From: an uncultured Phycisphaerales bacterium
GTDB lineage: Bacteria > Planctomycetota > Phycisphaerae > Sedimentisphaerales > Anaerobacaceae
Reading direction: 5' to 3'
Length of the DNA stretch: 64,000 nucleotides
Assembly (NCBI GenBank): GCA_903857265.1
Contig: CAIODZ010000033.1
Coordinates: 41,729 to 105,728 of the forward strand
Positions 7,391-15,812 of the stretch are shown piece by piece. The position numbers were made by a program, and so were the translations under genes. The notes beneath the pieces are model-generated. The model was not told the DNA's origin and did not search any database. It saw only the letters and a list, made by a program, of their open reading frames with translations. Every line of letters starts with the position of its first letter. The first letter of the stretch is position 1.

Positions 7391-8449
7391 ATGGTTACAA
7401 AAAAATTGGTTTTGCAAAGCGTGCTGTCGATAACAGCGATTGTCTGCGTAGCAGCATTTTGCGGCGTCGCATCAGGCGAAGAGTCAGGTTACAAGCTGAT
7501 TAAGAGGGTCCCGATAGGAGGCGAGGGCGGCTGGGATTATCTTGCCGTCGATAGCAAGGCAAATCGATGCTATATATCGCACGCCAGTCACGTCGTTATT
7601 TTCGATACGGAGAAAGAAAAAGTAATCGGCGACATAAACAATACGCCCGGCGTGCACGGGATAGCAATCGCCACCGGGCTTAATAAAGGTTATATAAGCA
7701 ACGGCGCCGACAGCTCGGTAACGGTTTTTGATACGGCGACACTGAAAGAAACCGCCAGGATTAAGGTAGGCAACAGGCCCGACGCCATTTTGTTCGACCC
7801 GGCGACAAAACGCGTCTTCACATTCAACGGGGGCAGCAAAGACAGCACCGTTATCGACGCAGTCAAAGACACGAATATCGGAACTATACCCTTGGGCGGC
7901 AAGCCCGAATTTGCGCAGTCCGATGAGAAGGGGCAGGTATTTGTCAATATGGAGGACAAAAACGAAATCGCCGTGATAGACGCCAAAAAGCTGATAGTAA
8001 CGAACCGCTGGTCGATTGCACCCTGCGAATCGCCCACGGGGTTGGCCATTGACCTCAAAAACAAGCGGCTCTTTTCGGTCTGCTCGAACGGCAAAATGGC
8101 GATAACGGATTACACAACGGGCAAGAGTATCGCGACGCCTGCTATAGGCAGAGGGCCTGACGCGGCGGCTTTCGACCCCGAGACGGGTCTTGTATTCAGC
8201 TCCAATGGTCAGGATGGAACAATAACGGTGATAAAGGAAGAGCCGGCGGGCCAATTCAAGGTTGTCGAAACGGTGGCGACTGCGCCGATGGCACGCACTA
8301 TGGCACTGGACACGAAAATGCACAGGATATACTTAGTTACGGCGAAACTCAAACCGGCCGCACCGGGAGAGCAGCAGCAAGGCGGACGCCGAAGGAACTT
8401 TGAGCCGGACTCATTTGAATTGCTGATTGTCGGTCCAGCCGCAAAATAA
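7391..8449 (+). CDS. Secreted YncE-like beta-propeller protein
   Basis: The protein has 352 residues with an N-terminal signal peptide (about 1-29, cleavage after CGVASG). The rest is a run of propeller blades of the YVTN/YncE type, each marked by phrases such as VAIFDTEKEKV, VTVFDTATLKETARI and ITDYTTGKSI about 40 residues apart. The start has AAAGGAG upstream. YncE-type propellers are exported proteins of mostly unknown role, some binding DNA or ligands. The C-terminus has a Gly/Arg-rich insert (QQQGGRRR) before the last strand. The next gene is convergent, 8 bp away, so this is a single-gene unit. The exact function is unknown. Confidence 0.8.
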   Translation: MVTKKLVLQSVLSITAIVCVAAFCGVASGEESGYKLIKRVPIGGEGGWDYLAVDSKANRCYISHASHVVIFDTEKEKVIGDINNTPGVHGIAIATGLNKGYISNGADSSVTVFDTATLKETARIKVGNRPDAILFDPATKRVFTFNGGSKDSTVIDAVKDTNIGTIPLGGKPEFAQSDEKGQVFVNMEDKNEIAVIDAKKLIVTNRWSIAPCESPTGLAIDLKNKRLFSVCSNGKMAITDYTTGKSIATPAIGRGPDAAAFDPETGLVFSSNGQDGTITVIKEEPAGQFKVVETVATAPMARTMALDTKMHRIYLVTAKLKPAAPGEQQQGGRRRNFEPDSFELLIVGPAAK

Positions 8450-8457
8450 AAAATCGT

Positions 8458-9222
8458 TTACGCCGGGCCCTTACCCGGCAAGCCGACCGTCTGGGCATAG
8501 AGAACGCGTTGCGTGGGGCGCAGTGTCAATTCGGTGGCGAGCGAGAGCTTATTGCAGTTGTGGAACCACGCGGCCAGACCCTGCGAGGCGGCGAACAAAT
8601 AAACATTTCCCGCGATGAGACCCGTCGCGACGTTGTAATAAGATTTCTGTATCTCCGCGTCTCTCATGCCTGGCTCCTGTAATCGGGATTTGCTGTATTT
8701 GGCGATATCAACGACGTAGATGAGAATTACCGGGGCTTTAAGCATAGCGCCGCCCTGGCCGTGTGCGCTGACCTTGGGACGCAGGTCGCCCGCGACGACA
8801 GGGTCAAGACGATGATTGACCGCCTCGTAGAGATACGTTCCTTCGGGCAAGACGACGTAGAGGTCGATTTCCTGAGAGTTGCTGGCTGATGCAGCGGTCC
8901 TCCCAATCTGCCCAAACGGCCCATTCTTGCGATTCACGCCCCATGCCGCCCAGAGGAGATTAGAAAGCATCTGGGGGAGGAGCTTCTCATCGCGAATGTC
9001 GCGCGTGGTTTTCCTGTCTTTGAGGGCAGCGAGGACGCTTTTGCCGCCGTCTGTTTGGGGAGGTAAAAGCTCGATTGGCTTGAGGTCCAACGGGGGGATA
9101 GCCGCTTTAACCGCCTCGCCGTAGGATTCGTTTTTCTCTTTGACGGCTTCGGTTAAATTGGGCCTTGCCGCCGCCAGTACGGTCAGGGCGGGTACGCTTT
9201 TCAAAAATGTTCTGCGATTCAT
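8458..9222 (-). CDS. SagB/ThcOx-type nitroreductase-family oxidoreductase, exported
   Basis: The best start is the ATG at 9222, which has GGAGG about 5 bases upstream; a TTG four codons earlier is less likely. The protein has 254 residues. MNRRTFLKSVPALTVLAAA is a Tat-like signal, although it has only R-R plus the consensus TFLK. The remainder fits the FMN-dependent nitroreductase fold of the SagB/ThcOx family: LAALKDRKTTRDIRD, then LSNLLWAAWGVN, ASASNSQEIDLYVVLPEG, and a C-terminal VGLPGK. These proteins use FMN, some to oxidise thiazoline or oxazoline rings and others with unknown substrates. There is no partner cyclodehydratase here, so the substrate is unknown. Confidence 0.82.
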   Translation of the reverse strand: MNRRTFLKSVPALTVLAAARPNLTEAVKEKNESYGEAVKAAIPPLDLKPIELLPPQTDGGKSVLAALKDRKTTRDIRDEKLLPQMLSNLLWAAWGVNRKNGPFGQIGRTAASASNSQEIDLYVVLPEGTYLYEAVNHRLDPVVAGDLRPKVSAHGQGGAMLKAPVILIYVVDIAKYSKSRLQEPGMRDAEIQKSYYNVATGLIAGNVYLFAASQGLAAWFHNCNKLSLATELTLRPTQRVLYAQTVGLPGKGPA

Positions 9223-9435
9223 ATTTGCCTCCAATCTTTAATTATCTTTCTAATTCTATCCATACCTGCCTTGCACTTTCAATAAATAATAAAGAAAATT
9301 TTTCGTATGGCCACCCTAAGCAATCGCCTAATTGGTATTAAGTAATCTCCCTATAGACGCTCTATGACTCGTGGTGTATATAGTCAATAGAGTTCAAAAG
9401 ATTGAGAGTTCAAAAAACTGTTTTTCACTAGGATG

Positions 9436-9470
9436 AACAGCCGGCGTTCCTTGAACGCCGGCTGTTTTAT
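9436..9470. terminator. Strong hairpin terminator between two leftward genes
   Basis: AACAGCCGGCGTTC (9436-9449) and GAACGCCGGCTGTT (9453-9466) form a perfect 14-bp stem with a 3-base loop. It is 20 bp downstream of the permease stop codon on the minus strand. The T-run is on the plus-strand side, with none directly after it on the minus strand, so directionality is uncertain. Confidence 0.75.
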
Positions 9471-9489
9471 TATAGACAAGAATTTAATC

Positions 9490-11016
9490 CTACTTGCTAT
9501 CGCTGTCTTTGTGGGCAAGACGCTCAGCGGCGCGGTGGCGAGCCAAAACGCTATGATGGCGGCCATAGAGGAAATAAATAATAACGCCCACGGACATCCA
9601 TATAAACAATCGGAGCCAGTTGGCAGAGGGAAGAGAAAACATCAGAACGAGGCAAAACAATACGCCCAGGAGGGGAATTACAGGCACGAACGGACAACGG
9701 AACGGGCGGTGGGCCTGCGGATTTATATAGCGCATGACGAGGACAGCGGTGCAGACGATGACAAAGGCAAGAAGGGTGCCTATATTGACCAGTTCGGCGA
9801 GTATGCCGAGGGGGATAAGCGAAGCCATTGAGCCGACAGCGACACCCGTAAGAATGGTTGATTTCCAAGGCGTGCGGAAGCGGGGATGTACAGCGGCGAA
9901 AAACGAGGGAGGAAGCAAGCCATCCCGGGACATAGCGAGAAGGACGCGGGGCTGACTGAGCATAAGCACAAGCATAACGGAGGTGATGCCAGCGACGGCG
10001 CCAAGGGAAATGACAAACTGCCCCCAGTGGAGGCCTACGTGCTGGAACGCCGCGGCGATAGGGGCATCGGTATCAATCTGGTCGTAGGGGACCATGCCGG
10101 TGAGGACAATTGTAACGAGGATATAGAACACTGTGCAAATAATAAGCGAGGCGATGATTCCGATGGGGACATCTCGCTGAGGATTGCGCGCCTCTTCGGC
10201 GTGAGTCGAAACTGAATCAAACCCAATGTAGGCGAAGAATATCATCGCGGCGCCGGCGAGCATTCCAACAGGGGAACCATCCGCGCCGGTTTGTCCCCAG
10301 ACGGTCTTGCCGAAAATGCTCAATCCAGCCCAGCCAAACGGGGCGAAAGGATGCCAGTTGACGGACTTGACGTAAAACGCGCCGACAACAATAACAAGAA
10401 GCACCACGGAGACCTTGATTGCCACCATGACGTTATTAAAGCGCGAGCTTTCGTGTATGCCAATCACAAGGACGATAGTAACGATGGTGACGATAACGAG
10501 GGCCGGGAGGTCGAAGAAGCTTCCGGTTTGCATAAAGATTCCGTTAGAGGGATTGTAGTCGAAGGGGGCACCGGCAAAAATATGCGGAACGTTGGTATGA
10601 AAAATCCCGATAAAATTCTGAAAGTATTTCGACCAGCCGTGGGCGACGGAGGCAGAAGCAACGGTGTATTCGAGGATAAGGTCCCATCCGATTATCCAGG
10701 CGAGTAATTCACCGAGAGTGGCATAGGCATAGGTATAAGCAGAACCAGCGACCGGGGCCATGGAGGCGAATTCAGCGTAACACAACGCGGAAAATATACA
10801 GGCCATCCCCGCCACGACGAAGGAGATCAGCAGAGCGGGGCCTGTTTTGAAATGAGCGACGTAGCCAGTGATAACAAATATGCCTGCGCCTATGATGCAG
10901 CCAACTCCCAAACTTGTCAGCGACCACGGGCCGAGGATGCGCCTGAGGCGATTGTCACCATTCATTTCCTCGTGGAGCAACCCAAGCGACTTTCTTTTGA
11001 ACAAATGATGAGCCAT
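9490..11016 (-). CDS. APC-superfamily amino-acid permease (cationic amino-acid transporter type)
   Basis: The protein has 508 residues, mostly hydrophobic, with about 12-14 membrane helices. The first helix carries GVGCIIGAGIFVITG, the glycine-rich substrate-binding unwound segment of APC transporters; further markers are YAEFASMAPVAGSAYTYAY and IGFDSVSTHAEEARNPQRDV. The order matches the CAT/YfnA-like subgroup, which takes up cationic or other amino acids with ions in the cytoplasmic membrane. It follows the amidohydrolase gene by 11 bp on the same strand, so the two are probably one operon read leftward, ending at the hairpin at 9436. The substrate cannot be read from the sequence. Confidence 0.88.
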   Translation of the reverse strand: MAHHLFKRKSLGLLHEEMNGDNRLRRILGPWSLTSLGVGCIIGAGIFVITGYVAHFKTGPALLISFVVAGMACIFSALCYAEFASMAPVAGSAYTYAYATLGELLAWIIGWDLILEYTVASASVAHGWSKYFQNFIGIFHTNVPHIFAGAPFDYNPSNGIFMQTGSFFDLPALVIVTIVTIVLVIGIHESSRFNNVMVAIKVSVVLLVIVVGAFYVKSVNWHPFAPFGWAGLSIFGKTVWGQTGADGSPVGMLAGAAMIFFAYIGFDSVSTHAEEARNPQRDVPIGIIASLIICTVFYILVTIVLTGMVPYDQIDTDAPIAAAFQHVGLHWGQFVISLGAVAGITSVMLVLMLSQPRVLLAMSRDGLLPPSFFAAVHPRFRTPWKSTILTGVAVGSMASLIPLGILAELVNIGTLLAFVIVCTAVLVMRYINPQAHRPFRCPFVPVIPLLGVLFCLVLMFSLPSANWLRLFIWMSVGVIIYFLYGRHHSVLARHRAAERLAHKDSDSK

Positions 11017-11027
11017 AGTTTTAAGTT

Positions 11028-11840
11028 TTATTTTTCAATGCCGAGGAGTTTAAGGGTTTCGCGTTCGATAATACTCTGGATAGCCGAGCGGGGGACGACA
11101 GGGAGATCTGCGCCTGTCAAAAGCTTATTGAAGCCAAAAAGCGATTCCATACAATCCTCTGCCTTTGCGGCGGGGAAGGCGCTGCCAAAGAGGAGCTTAT
11201 CCATGACGCCCTGCTCATAAGCGGAGATGACGATATTATAAATATGCCAGACGTTGCCGGGTTTTACAGAGAGGTCAGCAAATACGTTTTTGTGTTTGGC
11301 CAAGAGGCAGAGGGTTTGTTCATAAAATGGGAAGCCCATATTGCCCACGATGATTTTGAGTTCCGGGAAGGTGCGGGCAACTTCGTCGAGGAGAAACGGG
11401 TAAGCGTATTCGAGGAAGCCTCTCTGGCCGACGGGGGTATTGTGAAAAAAGACTGGCAGGTGCAAATCCTGGGCGGACTCGTAAAGCCGCATCGCCCTGG
11501 TGTGGGCGGGGTGAAAGGCGGATTGCGAGCAATAGAGGACGAGGCCTTTGAGGCCGAGTTTTTCGGTGGATGCGTTGAGGTTTTTAACGCCGACGCTGTC
11601 GGTGAGAGGGTCGATAAAGGCGAAGCCAATCATTTTCTGTTTGTATCGTTCGACATACTGGCTCAAGTGTTTGTTGATCTGCTCAGTTGCATCATCTGAT
11701 ACGGTTCGAGCCGGCTCACCATAACCATAAGATGCCAAAACAATGCACTTATCAACCACGTCGGCTGCGCCGAGATGCTCTGAGGCATCAAGATTTTCCA
11801 CGCTTGCGCTTCGAATATGCGTATGGCAGTCAACAACCAT
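11028..11840 (-). CDS. Amidohydrolase (PF04909-type metal-dependent TIM-barrel hydrolase)
   Basis: The protein has 270 residues. It starts with VVDCHTHI, the first metal-binding H-x-H of the amidohydrolase superfamily. Later motifs are LPVFFHNTP (third His ligand candidate) and ELKIIVGNMGFPFYEQ, where the usual H of the GHxG position is replaced by N-M-G. The final strand LLFGSAFPA has Ser where the family usually has the catalytic/metal Asp (GSDxP). The loss of two usual ligands suggests altered metal use or loss of hydrolase activity. The gene precedes the permease by 11 bp and probably shares its transcript, perhaps acting on the imported compound. Confidence 0.8.
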   Translation of the reverse strand: MVVDCHTHIRSASVENLDASEHLGAADVVDKCIVLASYGYGEPARTVSDDATEQINKHLSQYVERYKQKMIGFAFIDPLTDSVGVKNLNASTEKLGLKGLVLYCSQSAFHPAHTRAMRLYESAQDLHLPVFFHNTPVGQRGFLEYAYPFLLDEVARTFPELKIIVGNMGFPFYEQTLCLLAKHKNVFADLSVKPGNVWHIYNIVISAYEQGVMDKLLFGSAFPAAKAEDCMESLFGFNKLLTGADLPVVPRSAIQSIIERETLKLLGIEK

Positions 11841-11903
11841 AAAAAATCCTTCAAATAGTTAATATACGCTAACGGCTTGGGGGAAAAGCGTCAAGGGGAA
11901 ATT

Positions 11904-11976
11904 AGACCACAGACATAAGACCGAAGACCAAAGACATAAGACACAAGGGAGAAGGGAGAAGTTAGAAGACAGATAA
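11904..11976 (-). repeat. Low-complexity GAAGAC/ATAAGAC-type stretch
   Basis: This purine-rich run is built from imperfect units such as GACATAAGACC, GAAGACCAAAGACATAAGAC and AAGGGAGAAGGGAGAAG. It lies between two leftward genes and is non-coding. Similar simple repeats are found in intergenic DNA of many bacteria with large genomes. Confidence 0.6.
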
Positions 11977-11985
11977 GGTAAGGCG

Positions 11986-14900
11986 TCAATTTTGGATTTT
12001 GGAGGCGAGGGTCTCGATGGAATTATTATCCTGGGGAGCAGCTTTGGGAGAATTCTCAATGTAGGCCAACATAGTTTTGACGGCCTGGTCGGTAGGATCT
12101 TTACTGAGGCAATAGCGAAGATGAGGGAGGGCTTGCTTTGCGAGACCCTGGCGATAAAAGACGAGACCGAGGTTGTAGCGAGCGTTAAGGCAATCGGGCT
12201 GCTGCTGAACAGCAAGAGTGAGATAATTTTGCGCCTGCGGGAGAAGATTGGCGTTTATACAAATAGCGCCGAGACAGTTGAGGGCATTGACGTTTTTGGG
12301 GTCGAGCTTCAAAATCCGCTGATAGATAGGAGTTGCGGCCTGAAGGCCTCCGGGGCCTGAGATACGGAGAATCGCGAGCGATTCGAGGACTTTGAGGTCA
12401 TCGCGGAAGAGGTCCACGAGGGCATTGACGTATTGTGGCCCTTTTTCGTAGAGAGATTTCATTTGCCGGTATCGAATATCGTCCGGGAGAACGGAGTAGG
12501 CCTTATCGAGGTTTCCCGCGAGAGCGAGGCGATTAACATTAGCGCGGAGCGCAAGGGCTTGGCGCAACAGTTTTGCGTTTTCTTCTGAGCCGGCGTTGCA
12601 AAGGAAGGGCCAGATATCTTCCATCGGTTCGAGGAAATCGGAGTTACGAAACATCGGGCCCCGAGAATACCAGGTTTTATATTGCGTAAAGGGGAGGTCA
12701 TCGGTGTTGACGGGGCCTGGGCCTGTCCATTTTCGCAGTGAATCTTCGGCACAGAGGAAAGAGTCGAGGAAGCCGGCGGGGGTATGAAGGCCATAGGGTT
12801 CGAGGTCGCGGCGGACGGGTTCGGCGCTGAGGCGGTTTTGGAGATTTGCCACATCGATTTTGAGGGGCTGCGGTGTCGCGGCAAAAAGGACATAGGCGAC
12901 GAATCTCGCCTGCTCGTCAACGCCGTGAACGACCCACAAACTGGTGTGAGGGAAGACGGACTGGAACGTGCGCGCGATGATTTTGAACTCGTCTGTTTTC
13001 AGGCCGTGAATGGGGACCCACTCGACGAAGACACCGTCATCGGCGAGGTGGTCACGGACCTGCTGATAAAATTCCCGGGTATAGAGGACCCAACTGTCGC
13101 CGGATTTGGGATGCGTGGAATCGGAGATAATGACAGGCCATTTGCGCTGCGAGGTCATTATGTAATTGCGGCCATCGTCAATGACGACGTGTGCCTTCGG
13201 GTTTTGGAGGAGATTGTTATTTTCCTGAGAGAGCAGCGAGGCAGCTTTGACGACGCTTTGTTCGAGGTCAACAATAGTGAGCGATTTGACATCGGGTAAA
13301 ACGGATGTTGCGCCAGCGGCGACGCCCCCGCCGAAGCAAATCATCAGGACATCATCGGGGGTGGGATGGAGCATTGGGGCGAGGTCGCCAATCATTTTGA
13401 AGCAGAGCTGATGGGGGTAGAGGAGCGGGACTTCAGAGATGCCGTTGATATAAACTGTTCTGCAATTATTGATACGGTTTTGGGTTACGACAGCAGTTCC
13501 TGTGCAACCCTCGCGATAGAAGAGGATATCGGTATGCTTAGCCAAAGCGAAGTCGGTGGCGAGGAATACCCGTTTACAGAGGTCAGAGGGGACGACTGCA
13601 AAAAACAGGAATAAAGCGGCGGCATATACTCCTGCTGCCGGCAACGCGAAGGTGAGAAATGACAGGCGATTCCTGAAGCAGGTGAATACGAGGAGGAAAA
13701 TGCCCATAACCCCATAAAGCACAGATACGAGCAACAAAGTCAATTGTATGCCGAGGAAGGGGATGAGGACGAAAATCGGCAAAATGGCGCCGAGGACGGT
13801 TCCTACGGTATTGACGGCGAAGAGCAATCCTGTGCGGCTGCCGAGAGTTTGGACGCCGCGACCATAAACGGTGCACAAAAGCGGGAAGGCAAAACCCATC
13901 AGGACAGTGGGAAGAAAGACGGCAATCACCGCGATTGCCTGCGGGATTTGTATCGGCGGAGAGATGCGGACAAAAACGGAAACGCTGGTTATAAACATAA
14001 CGGGAATCAAAATCGCCATCAACAACTCTACTATGCCGAGCGTTTGCGCCGGGCGACGGATTCGCCCCGCCAACAAGCCATAAAACAGGCTGCCAAGTCC
14101 CGCACCGAGGAGGTAAATGCAGAGGATGATGGGGAAGACGTAAGTAGAACCGACCATAAAGGAAATATATCGCACCCAGAGAACCTCGCAGACAATGGCC
14201 GCGAAACCATTGAGAAGCGCAATGGTAAGCAGCAGCGTGGATGATACCCGCGACTCATTGTAATGGTCGGGCATTTGTGTTTGATGAACAGGGGAGGCAG
14301 GAAGAGCAACATCATTACGGAGGGAAATCGCCAGAGCAACGACGGCAATCACAAAGTTAATAACGACAGCGAGGAGGTTAGTCGCTCGCAGGCCAAACGC
14401 CCCTATGAGCCAGAACCCCCCTGCCAGACAGCCGAGCGCGGCGCCGAGGGTATTGACGCAATAAAGCAGGCCAATGCGAGAGCCGATGATTTTGTCGGAA
14501 TCGGTAACCGCCCGAACCAAGAGAGGCAGTGTCGTGCCCATAAGGAAACAGGGCACTACGAGGATGGCGAAAGACAAACTGAATCGGGCGATGGCGCTAA
14601 TCAACACTGAATGAGACGACCAGACAAAGAGTGTGGGAACAAACAATCTCATCCAGTCGAGCGCAGGCGGAATTGCCAGGGCGCAAAAAGCGATAACCGC
14701 CTGAACAAGGGCGAAGGCAAAGATTCGCCGGGTGAGACGGTCTGCGAGCCGGCCTCCGAGGAGTCCGCCGAGACCGATGCCCGCCATATAGGCACAGAGG
14801 ACGATACTAATGGCGTAAGAGCTGTTGCCAAAGACAGTTACGAACTGACGACTCCAAATGACCTCAAAAAGCAGAGAGGTAAGGCCTGAGAGGAAAAAGG

Positions 14901-14991
14901 AGACATAGACGCCAAAACGAAACAAAGATACACTGTGGGGCCGCGCAGGCGGGTCAGAAAAATTCACAGCCATACGGCCCAAACGCTCCAT
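11986..14991 (-). CDS. Fused MFS-like membrane domain, spermidine-synthase domain and TPR tail
   Basis: I take the ATG at 14991 as start; a GTG at 15033 or the ATG at 14973 are alternatives. The protein has about 1000 residues. Residues about 20-500 hold around 14 hydrophobic segments in the MFS-like arrangement typical of 'fused MFS/spermidine synthase' proteins (GLTSLLFEVIWSRQF; MAGIGLGGLLGGRLADR). About 510-760 is a SAM-type Rossmann domain: VLMICFGGGVAAGATSVL, then VVIDDGRNYI, then DSTHPKSGDSWVLYTREFY, where spermidine synthases have the D-P motif region. The tail (about 880-980) has TPR repeats (INANLLPQAQNYLTLAVQQQ). The family is common in environmental bacteria; its substrate is not established. 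It has its own promoter region at 15034-15193, shared divergently with the next gene. Confidence 0.85.
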   Translation of the reverse strand: MERLGRMAVNFSDPPARPHSVSLFRFGVYVSFFLSGLTSLLFEVIWSRQFVTVFGNSSYAISIVLCAYMAGIGLGGLLGGRLADRLTRRIFAFALVQAVIAFCALAIPPALDWMRLFVPTLFVWSSHSVLISAIARFSLSFAILVVPCFLMGTTLPLLVRAVTDSDKIIGSRIGLLYCVNTLGAALGCLAGGFWLIGAFGLRATNLLAVVINFVIAVVALAISLRNDVALPASPVHQTQMPDHYNESRVSSTLLLTIALLNGFAAIVCEVLWVRYISFMVGSTYVFPIILCIYLLGAGLGSLFYGLLAGRIRRPAQTLGIVELLMAILIPVMFITSVSVFVRISPPIQIPQAIAVIAVFLPTVLMGFAFPLLCTVYGRGVQTLGSRTGLLFAVNTVGTVLGAILPIFVLIPFLGIQLTLLLVSVLYGVMGIFLLVFTCFRNRLSFLTFALPAAGVYAAALFLFFAVVPSDLCKRVFLATDFALAKHTDILFYREGCTGTAVVTQNRINNCRTVYINGISEVPLLYPHQLCFKMIGDLAPMLHPTPDDVLMICFGGGVAAGATSVLPDVKSLTIVDLEQSVVKAASLLSQENNNLLQNPKAHVVIDDGRNYIMTSQRKWPVIISDSTHPKSGDSWVLYTREFYQQVRDHLADDGVFVEWVPIHGLKTDEFKIIARTFQSVFPHTSLWVVHGVDEQARFVAYVLFAATPQPLKIDVANLQNRLSAEPVRRDLEPYGLHTPAGFLDSFLCAEDSLRKWTGPGPVNTDDLPFTQYKTWYSRGPMFRNSDFLEPMEDIWPFLCNAGSEENAKLLRQALALRANVNRLALAGNLDKAYSVLPDDIRYRQMKSLYEKGPQYVNALVDLFRDDLKVLESLAILRISGPGGLQAATPIYQRILKLDPKNVNALNCLGAICINANLLPQAQNYLTLAVQQQPDCLNARYNLGLVFYRQGLAKQALPHLRYCLSKDPTDQAVKTMLAYIENSPKAAPQDNNSIETLASKIQN

Positions 14992-15193
14992 ACCAATCCA
15001 AGGACAACCACTTTTTGGGGTATCCTTCCTCACCTTGTAACAGTTCGATTAGCCGATACCACAGTTGTGAGTATACGCTTATACCCTTGATCTGTCAAGT
15101 TAAGGGGATTAATTTCCGGATTCCTGCTTTCGCAGAAACGATAAAGGTGGTAATCTGTTTAATAAATAATGTTATATCGATGGGAGTGTAATT

Positions 15194-15583
15194 ATGAATT
15201 GCCCGGTATGTAAAAACGCGATGATAACGCTGGAACTGGCGGAGGTGGAGATTGACTACTGCACGGGCTGCAAAGGGGTGTGGTTAGACGCCGGCGAGCT
15301 CGAAATGCTTTTGGGCGACGAGGGGAAGGCGAAGAAGCTTATCGGCTCCTTTGTCAAAGATACGAGCAGCGGTGAAAAAGCGAGGCAATGCCCGATATGC
15401 GACAAGAAAATGGAAAAAATTGACGTGGGACATGAAAAGCCAACGCTGCTGATAGACAGGTGCGCCAAGGGAGACGGGTTATGGTTCGACAGGGGCGAGC
15501 TGAACGGCATCATTGCCAGGGCAAAGCTCGATGAAGGGAACAAGATTAAACAAATACTGTCGGATATGTTCGGGGGAAAATAG
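15194..15583 (+). CDS. Zinc-ribbon protein (zf-TFIIB family)
   Basis: The protein has 129 residues. Its first ribbon is NCPVCKNAM, then YCTGCKGVWLDAGELE (about 2-36), the classic zf-TFIIB pattern with a trailing W-L-D-x-G-E-L. A second copy, QCPICDKKM then DRCAKGDGLWFDRGELN (about 61-100), has lost the second Cys of its last pair (C-A-K-G), so it may not bind zinc. The domain name reflects structural similarity only; bacterial members have no known transcription role. The start has GGGAG upstream. The gene is followed by a weak terminator and then by the MgtA-type gene. Confidence 0.85.
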   Translation: MNCPVCKNAMITLELAEVEIDYCTGCKGVWLDAGELEMLLGDEGKAKKLIGSFVKDTSSGEKARQCPICDKKMEKIDVGHEKPTLLIDRCAKGDGLWFDRGELNGIIARAKLDEGNKIKQILSDMFGGK

Positions 15584-15626
15584 CGCCCGGCTTCTCTACG
15601 CTTCGGCGGCGCAAACTATTTTTTTT
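15583..15626 (+). terminator. Possible terminator after the zinc-ribbon gene
   Basis: GCGCC (15583-15587) can pair with GGCGC (15608-15612), with further G-C pairs inside, followed six bases later by eight Ts. The stem is imperfect. The rest of the 230-bp gap up to the ATPase (about 15640-15780) is GC-rich with several complementary stretches and could be a leader, but I cannot match it to a known riboswitch. Confidence 0.4.
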
Positions 15627-15812
15627 ATTCTGGAGAAAAAGGGTTGCCCCGGCGCAGGTTTTCGTCTTAAAATGCAGCGACTATTGCCAAACGGGCAAGC
15701 TGCAAATAAAAAGCTCAGGGCGAAGCCGTGTTTTGGGGAATACTTGCGTGGTTACGGTTCAGATTGTCCGGCGAGAGTAAAGTAATTACGAATGTTTTAT
15801 AGAGCTGGTTGA

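Noticed and set aside
7484..8323. 279-codon minus-strand frame opposite the beta-propeller gene.
   Set aside because: Antisense shadow of a well-supported gene; no ribosome site or domain.
13744..14244. Long plus-strand frames opposite the MFS-spermidine synthase gene.
   Set aside because: Shadow frames: charged low-complexity products antisense to membrane helices of a clear gene.
15640..15790. Possible Mg2+ or other riboswitch before the MgtA-type gene.
   Set aside because: No M-box, ydaO, yybP or other class could be matched; only unspecific complementarity.
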